Assembly: GCA_023426375.1 (NCBI GenBank)
Contig: JAFAAV010000025.1
Location: 1 to 5,201, forward strand
Length of the DNA stretch: 5,201 nt
From: Actinomycetes bacterium
Lineage (GTDB): Bacteria > Actinomycetota > Actinomycetes > Actinomycetales > Micrococcaceae
Direction of reading: 5' to 3'
Position 1 is the stretch's first letter. Each line of letters starts with the position of its first letter. The translations under genes were made by a program, and so were the position numbers. Shown one piece after another: positions 1 to 5,201 of the stretch. The notes beneath the pieces were generated by a model. That model searched no databases, had not been told where the DNA came from, and was given only the letters and a program-made list of their open reading frames with translations.

Positions 1-1731
1 CGTGACACCCGTGGTTTCGCCACCAAGTTCTACACGGACGAGGGCAACTGGGACCTGGTGGGCAACAACATGCCCGTGTTCTTCATCCAGGACCCCATCA
101 AGTTCCCGGACGTGGTGCACGCGGCCAAGCCCCAGCCGGATCGTGAGATCCCCCAGGCCCAGTCCGCCCATGACACGTTCTGGGATTTCGTGTCCCTGCA
201 CACCGAGGCTCAGCACCACACGCTGTGGAACATGTCCGACCGCGGTATCCCGCGCTCCTTCCGCATGATGGAGGGCTTTGGTGTCCACACCTTCCGCCTC
301 ATTGCACAAGGTGGCAAGACGGTACTGGTGAAGTTCCACTGGAAGCCTCTCCTGGGCGTGCACTCGGTGACCTGGGAAGAAGCCCAGCTCATCAACGGCG
401 CAGACCCGGATTTCCACCGTCGTGATCTCGCGGATGCCATTGAGGCCGGCGCGTTCCCGCAGTGGGAGTTGGGCGTTCAGGTCTTCGAGGACACCGAGGA
501 CCAGATGTTCCAGGGCATTGACCTGCTGGATCCCACCAAGTTCGTCCCCGAGGAGCTCGCTCCCGTGGAGCCCGTGGGCATCATGACCCTGGACAAGAAC
601 CCCACCAACTTCTTTGCCGAAACCGAACAGGTCGCCTTCAATCCCGGCAACCTGGTCCCCGGCATCGACGTCACTAACGACCCGCTGCTGCAGGGCCGCT
701 TGTTCTCCTACCTGGACACCCAGATCTCCCGTCTGGGTGGGCCCAACTGGAGCCAGCTGCCCATCAACCGGGCGCACGCCCCGGTCAACGACATGCTGCG
801 CGACGGCATGCACCAGAGCGCGGTGCACGGTGGTGTGGCCCCGTACCGGCCCAATTCGTTGGATGGCGGTAACCCGTTCGAGACCGGTGAGGATGCTCGC
901 CCGTTCATCGACTATCCGGAGTCCGTGTCTGCCTCCGTCAAGGAACGCAAGCGCCCGCAGACCTTCGACGATCACTTCAGCCAGCTCCGCATGTTCTGGC
1001 TGTCGCTGAGCGAGGTGGAGCGCGAGCACACCGCGCAGGCCTACGCGTTCGAGCTCGGCAAATGCTGGGACGAGAACATTCGCGTGCGCCAGCTCCGTCA
1101 CTTGGCCTCGATCGACCCGGACCTGGGTCGCAACGTGGCCACCATGCTTGGCCTGCCCGAGCCGGAGCCGTCCGTGAAGCCCGCCGACGACGTCAAGCCC
1201 TCCGCCGCCATCTCCCAGGTGGGCAAGACGTGGCCCACCGAGGGTCGCCAGATCGGCATCGTGGTGGGCCCGGACGTTGACGTTGCAGCGCTCAAGAGCC
1301 TGATCATCGCCGTGGACGAGGCGGACATGGTTCCGCTGGTCATCGCCCCCACTGGTGGTGAGGTCGGTGACGGTGTCGTCGCGCAGCGCACGTACCTGAC
1401 CGCGCGTTCCATCGAGTTCGACGCCGTTCTGGTCGCCTCGAACGCCGCTCCCGGCGACGACGCCCACCACGGTTTGGACGCCAAGGCCGCCGCGGCGGGC
1501 CCCGAGGGTCTCGACCCCCGCGTGGCCCTTCTGTTGCAAGAAGTGTGGCGTCAGGCCAAGGCCCTGGGTTCCTGGGGTTCGGGCAACGACGTGTTGAGCA
1601 CGCTAAAGCTCGATGACAGCGCCGGTGTGGAATCGGGCAGCGACCCCGTGGAGGTCTTCAAGACCATCATGGAACTGCTGAGCCAGCACCGCGCCTGGGA
1701 CCGCTTCCCGACCACGGGTCGCTTGGCCTAA
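1..1731 (+). CDS. katE: Large-subunit (HPII-type) heme catalase, 5' end missing
   Basis: Catalase (hydroperoxidase II type), which converts H2O2 to water and oxygen in the cytoplasm. The reading frame is open from base 1, so the true start lies upstream; 576 residues are visible. Window codons 1-8 read RDTRGFAT, the conserved catalase core, and VGNN (codons 20-23) carries the distal heme-pocket Asn. The proximal heme-ligand Tyr is codon 237 in RLFSYLDTQ, followed by SRLGGPN. After the core, codons about 415-575 form the flavodoxin/DJ-1-like C-terminal domain found only in large-subunit catalases, ending in HRAWDRFP, which matches the end of E. coli HPII. Compared from memory with HPII (about 753 residues), roughly 178 N-terminal residues are missing, including the catalytic His. 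One oddity is Asn at codon 214 (VAFNPGN), where HPII has the His that cross-links to the heme Tyr. Stop TAA is followed directly by hairpins, so this is the last gene of its transcript. Family assignment is very secure. Confidence 0.97.
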   Translation, partial: RDTRGFATKFYTDEGNWDLVGNNMPVFFIQDPIKFPDVVHAAKPQPDREIPQAQSAHDTFWDFVSLHTEAQHHTLWNMSDRGIPRSFRMMEGFGVHTFRLIAQGGKTVLVKFHWKPLLGVHSVTWEEAQLINGADPDFHRRDLADAIEAGAFPQWELGVQVFEDTEDQMFQGIDLLDPTKFVPEELAPVEPVGIMTLDKNPTNFFAETEQVAFNPGNLVPGIDVTNDPLLQGRLFSYLDTQISRLGGPNWSQLPINRAHAPVNDMLRDGMHQSAVHGGVAPYRPNSLDGGNPFETGEDARPFIDYPESVSASVKERKRPQTFDDHFSQLRMFWLSLSEVEREHTAQAYAFELGKCWDENIRVRQLRHLASIDPDLGRNVATMLGLPEPEPSVKPADDVKPSAAISQVGKTWPTEGRQIGIVVGPDVDVAALKSLIIAVDEADMVPLVIAPTGGEVGDGVVAQRTYLTARSIEFDAVLVASNAAPGDDAHHGLDAKAAAAGPEGLDPRVALLLQEVWRQAKALGSWGSGNDVLSTLKLDDSAGVESGSDPVEVFKTIMELLSQHRAWDRFPTTGRLA

Positions 1732-1751
1732 GCGTCAGCCTGATCTGACGC
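1732..1751 (+). other. Small hairpin abutting the catalase stop codon
   Basis: GCGTCAG (1732-1738) and CTGACGC (1745-1751) form a perfect 7-bp stem with a 6-nt loop, beginning at the base after the catalase TAA. There is no T tract. It sits 12 nt before the stem of the main terminator, so the transcript could end in two stacked hairpins. It may help pausing or protect the 3' end; that is inference. Confidence 0.5.
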
Positions 1752-1763
1752 AGTAAGAAGCAG

Positions 1764-1802
1764 CTGCCGCCCCACGGACTCCCCGTGGGGCGGCAGTTTT
1801 TT
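1764..1802 (+). terminator. Intrinsic terminator of the catalase gene
   Basis: The left arm 1764-1777 (CTGCCGCCCCACGG) and right arm 1783-1796 pair perfectly over 14 bp around a 5-nt loop, followed at once by six T residues (1797-1802). This is a textbook rho-independent terminator 32 nt after the katE stop. It separates catalase transcription from the downstream protease-nuclease gene, which should therefore have its own promoter in the roughly 100 bases that follow. Confidence 0.93.
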
Positions 1803-1878
1803 GCTCCGGAAGGTGACAGTTGAGCGGCATCCCGCGAGCGCCGTCGTCACGTTAAGCTCCTAGTCACCCGGCTGTCAG

Positions 1879-1894
1879 GCTGTGGAGGCACAGT
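1879..1894 (+). promoter_or_regulatory. Shine-Dalgarno site inside a small hairpin
   Basis: GGAGG (1884-1888) is the only good ribosome site before the ATG at 1901. Its spacing of 12 nt is longer than usual. CTGTG (1880-1884) and CACAG (1889-1893) can pair around the 4-nt loop GAGG, with a further G-U pair (1879/1894). This would display most of the Shine-Dalgarno core in the loop and shorten the effective distance to the start codon. A GTG at 1893 is closer but lies in another frame that stops at 2004-2006, so ATG 1901 remains the preferred start. The RBS is clear; the effect of the hairpin is inference. Confidence 0.55.
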
Positions 1895-1900
1895 GTCTGC

Positions 1901-3766
1901 ATGTCGACTTCACAGCCCGCCGGTGAGCGGAAACTCGGAAATCTTTCGGCCAAGGACACCCGGACGCTGCGCGAGTTCATTCGGGTGCGCGGCCAGGCGT
2001 ATTTGAAGGACCCCAACGTCAGTTCGATCGGGGTCGGGTACAAGGTGGTGGACGGTAAAACCACGGATCAGATCGCGGTGCAGTTCACCGTGCATCGTAA
2101 ATTGCCGGTCGATGAGCTTGCGCTCCTGGACACACACGCCCTCCCGGACAGCATCGAGGTGGAGCAGCTGACCGTGCCCACCGACGTACTCGAAGTCAGC
2201 TATGTCCCGAGCTACGTGCTGGTTCCGGAGGCCGCACCCAACATCAGGACCCGCCGCCACGATCCGGTGGTGCCGGGCGTGAGCATCAGCAACGAGACCA
2301 CGTCCGCGGGCACCCTGGGTGCCATCGTCTACGGCCGCGAGGATGGCACGCCCTACGGCCTGAGCAACTGGCACGTGCTGCACGGCCCGGGCAGCCAGAT
2401 CGGTGCGCGCACCGTGCAGCCGGGCACGTTCGACGACAACCGCGTGGGCCAGAACTCCTTGGGCGAGCTCGTGCGCTCCCACCTGGGACCGGCCGGCGAT
2501 TGCGCCATCACGTCGCTCACGGATCGCCGTTTCGACCCCACAATTCTTGGGCTGGACGTGATCCCCGAGGAGATCGGCGACCCCGAACTCGGCGACAAGG
2601 TGGTCAAGTCCGGGCGCACCAGCGGGGTCACGTACGGCGTGGTCCGGCGCGTGGACGTGCTCACCAAGATTGATTACGGCGAGGGGTACGGCGAGCAGAA
2701 CATCGGCGGTTTCGAGATCGGCCCCGATCCCTCCCGCGACGAGGCCATGGAACTGAGCGAGGGCGGTGATTCCGGTGCGGTCTGGATGTTCCGCAGCGGC
2801 AACGGCCGCACCTCCCGCGTGATGGCCGGCCTGCATTTCGCGGGTGATGCCGGCGGCGGCGCGGAATCCGCGATCGCGTGCCTGCCCGCGTCGGTCTTCG
2901 AGAAGCTCGACATCAGCCTGAGCCCCACCACGTACGAAACGGTCCGCGCGGAGGCAGCCGCCGCCCCGGGCCACGGTTACGATGCGGGCTTCCTGGGCGA
3001 CGACGTCGCTCTGCCCACCCTGAGCGCCGAGCTCGCCAAAGACGTCGCACCGGTTAAGGACGGTGGCGAGGTGGTTCACCACACCCACTTCTCGCTGACC
3101 ATGAGTGCCTCCCGCCGATTGGCCCGCTGGGTTGCGTGGAACATCGACGGGGAATCGCTCAAGAAGCTCTCCCGCAGCTCCATCAAATTCCAGCTGGACC
3201 CACAGATCGAGGCCGAGCACCAGATGGGCGACGAGGTCTACAAGGCCAACGACCTGGACCGCGGGCACCTTGCCCGCCGCGCGGATCTCACCTGGGGCCC
3301 CCGAGCGGAGGCGCAACAGGCCAACGAGGATTCGTTCTACTTCACGAACATCTCCCCGCAGATCAACAGCTTCAACCAGTCCTCGCGCGGTGGTCTGTGG
3401 GGTCGTCTTGAGGACGCCGTCTACGACGAGGTCGAGGTGGACCGACTGCGGCTGAGCGTGTTCGGCGGTCCCGTCTTCCACGACGACGACCGCGAATACC
3501 GCGGCGTGCGGATTCCCCGGGAGTTCTGGAAGGTGCTGGCCTACACGACCGATGGACAGCTCACCGCCAAGGCATTCCTGCTGACCCAGAACCTGGATCA
3601 GCTGGAGACCCTGGACCTGCAGGAATTCAAGACCTACCAGGTGACGCTGGATGAGCTGAGCGAGCGCACGGGTGTGCAGTTCGCTCCCGCCCTCGCTGAG
3701 CAGCCGGTTCCCGAGGGCCTCACTGAGCCGCGGGTGGTGGAGACTTCGGGCGACGTCGCGTGGTGA
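1901..3766 (+). CDS. Trypsin-like serine protease fused to DNA/RNA non-specific endonuclease
   Basis: A 621-residue protein with two enzymes on one chain. Residues about 1-123 form a leader domain with PNVSSIGVGYKVVDGK and a later VPTDVLEV segment, a pattern I associate with the front of bacterial trypsin-like peptidases. Residues about 125-320 are the protease, with His158 in SNWHVLHG, Asp200 in GDCAITSL and Ser291 in EGGDSGAVW, so the catalytic triad is complete. Residues about 321-390 are an Ala/Asp-rich linker. Residues about 391-595 are a ββα-Me nuclease of the Serratia/NucA/EndoG family: HFSLTMSASRRLARWVAWN, DRGH with general-base His456, TNISPQ, metal-site Asn492, and WGRLE with Glu504, then FGGPVF and PREFWKV. 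The family cuts DNA and RNA with a divalent metal. No signal peptide or membrane segment is seen, which is odd because many family nucleases are exported. Hairpins flank the gene on both sides, so it is probably monocistronic. The domain calls are firm; the biological role (effector, scavenging or turnover) is unknown. Confidence 0.93.
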   Translation: MSTSQPAGERKLGNLSAKDTRTLREFIRVRGQAYLKDPNVSSIGVGYKVVDGKTTDQIAVQFTVHRKLPVDELALLDTHALPDSIEVEQLTVPTDVLEVSYVPSYVLVPEAAPNIRTRRHDPVVPGVSISNETTSAGTLGAIVYGREDGTPYGLSNWHVLHGPGSQIGARTVQPGTFDDNRVGQNSLGELVRSHLGPAGDCAITSLTDRRFDPTILGLDVIPEEIGDPELGDKVVKSGRTSGVTYGVVRRVDVLTKIDYGEGYGEQNIGGFEIGPDPSRDEAMELSEGGDSGAVWMFRSGNGRTSRVMAGLHFAGDAGGGAESAIACLPASVFEKLDISLSPTTYETVRAEAAAAPGHGYDAGFLGDDVALPTLSAELAKDVAPVKDGGEVVHHTHFSLTMSASRRLARWVAWNIDGESLKKLSRSSIKFQLDPQIEAEHQMGDEVYKANDLDRGHLARRADLTWGPRAEAQQANEDSFYFTNISPQINSFNQSSRGGLWGRLEDAVYDEVEVDRLRLSVFGGPVFHDDDREYRGVRIPREFWKVLAYTTDGQLTAKAFLLTQNLDQLETLDLQEFKTYQVTLDELSERTGVQFAPALAEQPVPEGLTEPRVVETSGDVAW

Positions 3767-3803
3767 CTGTCGACCTGGGATGGTGACCGGGCGGCGTCGT
3801 CGG

Positions 3804-3836
3804 CCTGTTCCGCGTGGGAAAGCCGCGCGGAACAGG
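3804..3836 (+). terminator. Hairpin terminator without T tract, after the protease-nuclease gene
   Basis: CCTGTTCCGCG (3804-3814) and its exact complement at 3826-3836 pair over 11 bp. Three more pairs (T3815-G3825, G3816-C3824, G3817-C3823) extend the stem to 14 bp around the loop GAAAG. It starts 38 nt after the TGA of the fusion gene. No run of T follows, which is common for proposed terminators in high-GC actinobacteria. An RNA-stability hairpin or a regulator site is the alternative. Confidence 0.6.
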
Positions 3837-3910
3837 AGGCGGCGCGCCCACGCATCCGAGGGCGGCCCAAGTCAAGTAATTGTCACGGTTCTACATGCGA
3901 GGACGCACTT

Positions 3911-3926
3911 CTCAACAAATATTGAG
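3911..3926 (+). promoter_or_regulatory. AT-rich palindrome upstream of the TSUP permease, candidate operator
   Basis: CTCAA (3911-3915) and TTGAG (3922-3926) form an inverted repeat with a 6-bp AT-rich centre, part of an unusually AT-rich patch (about 3905-3925) in otherwise GC-rich DNA. It lies about 60 bases before the preferred start at 3986, where a promoter or operator is expected. A two-arm site with a 6-bp spacer suits a dimeric repressor such as a TetR- or GntR-type protein, but no specific regulator can be named. No convincing -35/-10 pair was found beside it. Confidence 0.35.
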
Positions 3927-3975
3927 TGAGCCTGCCAGGGGGTTTTGGATGGAGCCAACTCATCTTCTTTCCGGC

Positions 3976-3980
3976 AGGAG
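3976..3980 (+). promoter_or_regulatory. Ribosome binding site that fixes the TSUP start
   Basis: AGGAG (3976-3980) lies 5 nt before the GTG at 3986, a good Shine-Dalgarno spacing. The in-frame GTG at 3926 would give a protein 20 residues longer, but nothing resembling a Shine-Dalgarno site precedes it. The AGGAG site therefore supports the shorter protein beginning MRTLILLALVGFG. Confidence 0.8.
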
Positions 3981-3985
3981 CTTCC

Positions 3986-4906
3986 GTGCGGACACTCATC
4001 TTGCTCGCCCTCGTGGGATTCGGGGCGCAGCTCGTGGACGGGTCGCTGGGCATGGCCTACGGCGTGACCTCTTCCACGCTGCTCCTGGCCGTGGGCTTGG
4101 CGCCCGCGACGGTCTCGGCCACCGTGCACCTGGCCGAGGTGGGCACCACGCTCGCCTCGGGTGCGGCGCACTGGAAATTCGGCAACATCGACTGGCGCGT
4201 GGTCGGCTTCATGGCGGTTCCCGGTGGCATCGCGGCGTTCTTCGGGGCGCACGTGCTGACGCTGTCCGGCGCCGCCGCGGCACCGGTGATGTCCATGGTG
4301 CTGCTGGCCCTGGGCATTTTTGTGGTGTGGCGGTTCCTGACCATCCCTGACCGCCGCCCGGACTTCAAGGGCAAGGTCCCCGGCTTCCTGCTGATCCCGC
4401 TCGCCACGGTCGCGGGTTTCATGGACGCCATCGGCGGTGGCGGTTGGGGTCCGGTGGGCACGCCCACGCTGCTGGCCTCGGGGAAGATCGCTCCGCGCAA
4501 GGTCATCGGCTCGATCGACACATCCGAGTTCGTGGTGAGCCTGGGCGCCTCTGCCGGATTCCTGTTGGCGCTGGGTAGCCAAGGCATCGACTTCGGTTTC
4601 GTGGCCGCGCTGCTCATCGGAGGCGTACTGGCAGCACCGATCGCCGCGTACCTCGTCCGCCTGCTCGCCCCGCGCGTGCTCGCGATCGCCGCCGGCGGCC
4701 TGATCATCTTCACGAACATTCGCACCCTCTTGGGGCTCGACGCCGTGCAGTCCGTCCTCCCCGGGGCCGGTGCCTATTACGCGATCTTGGGCGCGCTGGC
4801 AGCACTGTGGATCGCCGGCATGGTGTGGGTGGTCCGCCGCGAACTGGCCGACCGCAAGGCAGAACGGTCCCCCGACGAGCCCGAGAAGGTGCTGGTCAAC
4901 CAGTAG
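3986..4906 (+). CDS. TauE/SafE (TSUP) family membrane permease, probable anion exporter
   Basis: A 306-residue polytopic inner-membrane protein of the TSUP family, whose known members move sulfite, sulfonates, sulfoacetate or related small organic anions. Hydrophobic stretches at residues about 1-20, 24-40, 70-92, 98-120, 131-150, 183-225 (two helices), 229-249 and 261-284 give roughly eight to nine membrane spans. Family landmarks are LVDGSLGMAYGVTSSTLLL near the N terminus and the mirrored GGGGWGPVGTPTLL (149-162) in the second half, reflecting the two-fold repeat of the fold. The tail (285-306) is charged and probably cytoplasmic. The GTG start is chosen for its AGGAG site and because translation then opens directly with the first membrane helix; an in-frame GTG at 3926 is the alternative. 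The gene stands alone between hairpins, with no sulfur-metabolism neighbour visible, so the substrate is open. Family assignment is secure; direction and cargo are inference. Confidence 0.92.
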   Translation: MRTLILLALVGFGAQLVDGSLGMAYGVTSSTLLLAVGLAPATVSATVHLAEVGTTLASGAAHWKFGNIDWRVVGFMAVPGGIAAFFGAHVLTLSGAAAAPVMSMVLLALGIFVVWRFLTIPDRRPDFKGKVPGFLLIPLATVAGFMDAIGGGGWGPVGTPTLLASGKIAPRKVIGSIDTSEFVVSLGASAGFLLALGSQGIDFGFVAALLIGGVLAAPIAAYLVRLLAPRVLAIAAGGLIIFTNIRTLLGLDAVQSVLPGAGAYYAILGALAALWIAGMVWVVRRELADRKAERSPDEPEKVLVNQ

Positions 4907-4947
4907 GACCGACGACGCCGCTCGGTCGGCTCATCACCGGCCGGCAC

Positions 4948-4999
4948 CGCAGTGGGGCGGCGGGGCGGCGGGGCGGTCACTATCGGCCGCCCTACTGCG
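4948..4999. terminator. Long GC-rich hairpin between convergent genes, likely bidirectional terminator
   Basis: Bases 4948-4961 (CGCAGTGGGGCGGC) pair with 4986-4999 over 14 bp with one G-U pair, leaving a 24-nt G-rich loop. A competing inner hairpin pairs 4971-4978 with 4985-4992 around a 6-nt loop. It lies between the stop codons of the TSUP gene (+, 4906) and the minus-strand gene (5019), where a shared terminator is expected. No T tract follows on either strand. A weaker 6-bp hairpin, GACCGA (4907-4912) with TCGGTC (4922-4927), lies directly after the TSUP stop. Confidence 0.55.
4954..4976 (+). repeat. Short tandem G-rich repeat, about three copies of GGGGCGGC
   Basis: GGGGCGGC occurs at 4954-4961 and 4962-4969, followed by a seven-base partial copy at 4970-4976. 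The units lie in the left arm and loop of the intergenic hairpin, so different copies can pair with the single complementary GGCCGCCC arm. Such an array is prone to slippage and could in principle form a two-layer G-quadruplex. Confidence 0.7.
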
Positions 5000-5018
5000 C
5001 TTCTTCCCGACGGTCCGG

Positions 5019-5201
5019 CTACAGCGTGAGGCCAAATCCGTAGCTGTACAGATTTCCGTCCCGGTCCCGGTAGGCGTACTCGTCGCCCAAGAATTTGCCC
5101 GGAACGTCGCGCGGTGAATCGGCAATGGCTTGCGCGGAGACCGGCAGGGTCATGGGCAGGCGACCGGCAGGGCCGCCATCTTCTCCGGACAGCGAGCGCA
5201 G
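5019..5201 (-). CDS. Unrecognised protein, C-terminal end only
   Basis: The minus strand is open from the window edge to a TAG (plus-strand CTA at 5019-5021), giving the last 60 residues of a protein whose start lies beyond 5201. The visible end reads RDVPGKFLGDEYAYRDRDGN followed by LYSYGFGLTL and the stop. I judge it a real gene because third codon positions are mostly G or C, the composition is ordinary for a protein (acidic, basic, aromatic and Gly residues well mixed), and it converges on the TSUP gene with a hairpin between. The segment is hydrophilic with an aromatic-rich tail and no membrane helix. I do not recognise the family, and no function is proposed. Confidence 0.6.
   Translation of the reverse strand: MRSLSGEDGGPAGRLPMTLPVSAQAIADSPRDVPGKFLGDEYAYRDRDGNLYSYGFGLTL

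Noticed and set aside
1820..1858. TTGAGC (1820-1825) and TAAGCT (1853-1858) as a promoter for the protease-nuclease gene
   Set aside because: The 27-bp spacing is too long for a sigma-70-type pair. A promoter is expected in this gap, but I cannot place it.
1910..3481. A 523-codon open frame on the minus strand opposite the protease-nuclease gene
   Set aside because: It is antisense to a gene with two complete catalytic motif sets. Long antisense frames arise by default in GC-rich coding DNA. Its translation is rich in Val, Ala, Gly, Asp and Arg with no recognisable motif.
3880..3902. TTGTCA (3880-3885) as a -35 box for the TSUP gene
   Set aside because: No TAnnnT-type -10 element lies 16-18 bases downstream.
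3926..3985. 20-residue N-terminal extension of the TSUP protein from the GTG at 3926
   Set aside because: No Shine-Dalgarno site precedes it, and its start codon overlaps the palindrome. GTG 3986 has AGGAG at 5-nt spacing.
3872..4725. Overlapping long minus-strand frames opposite the TSUP gene, one Gly/Arg/His-rich and one Pro/Ser/Thr-rich
   Set aside because: Both are low-complexity shadows of the permease codons. The plus-strand frame has clear membrane helices and family motifs.
4770..5125. Open frames over the convergent intergenic region on both strands (for example 4770-5117 + and 4934-5125 -)
   Set aside because: They run through hairpins and the G-rich repeat, have Arg/Pro/Ser-rich shadow composition, and conflict with the better-supported minus-strand frame ending at 5019.
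1..5201. tRNA, rRNA, riboswitch, CRISPR array, transposase or attachment repeats
   Set aside because: None was seen on inspection. The only repeat array is the short G-rich one at 4954-4976.

Overview
The window looks like chromosomal DNA of a high-GC bacterium, most likely an actinobacterium. Codons end mostly in G or C, starts have GGAGG/AGGAG Shine-Dalgarno sites, one start is GTG, and the hairpin terminators are strong and GC-rich. A Micrococcales-type genus is plausible, but that is inference and the sequence shown cannot settle the genus.

Layout. Positions 1-1731 (+) hold the C-terminal three quarters of a large-subunit, HPII-type catalase (katE) with its flavodoxin-like C-terminal domain. 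The gene ends at a small hairpin followed by a textbook intrinsic terminator (1764-1802). Positions 1901-3766 (+) hold a stand-alone gene for a 621-residue two-enzyme fusion. It has an N-terminal leader domain, a trypsin-like serine protease with a complete His158/Asp200/Ser291 triad, and a C-terminal DNA/RNA non-specific (Serratia/NucA/EndoG-type) nuclease with the DRGH motif and the metal-site Asn and Glu. A hairpin without a T tract (3804-3836) follows it. The next gap (3767-3985) holds an AT-rich palindrome (3911-3926) and leads to a TauE/SafE (TSUP) membrane permease, best started at the GTG at 3986 and ending at 4906. A short convergent gap (4907-5018) contains a long G-rich hairpin. The 3' end of an unrecognised minus-strand gene (5019-5201) runs off the right edge.

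How the genes relate. The terminators and gaps suggest separate transcription units rather than one operon. Catalase detoxifies H2O2. The TSUP protein probably moves a small sulfur-containing or organic anion. The protease-nuclease fusion is the striking gene: two degradative enzymes on one chain with no visible secretion signal or adjacent immunity gene. That makes it a candidate self-targeting or stress-activated effector, although its role is not shown by the sequence. No RNA genes, insertion sequences, CRISPR arrays or attachment sites were seen.
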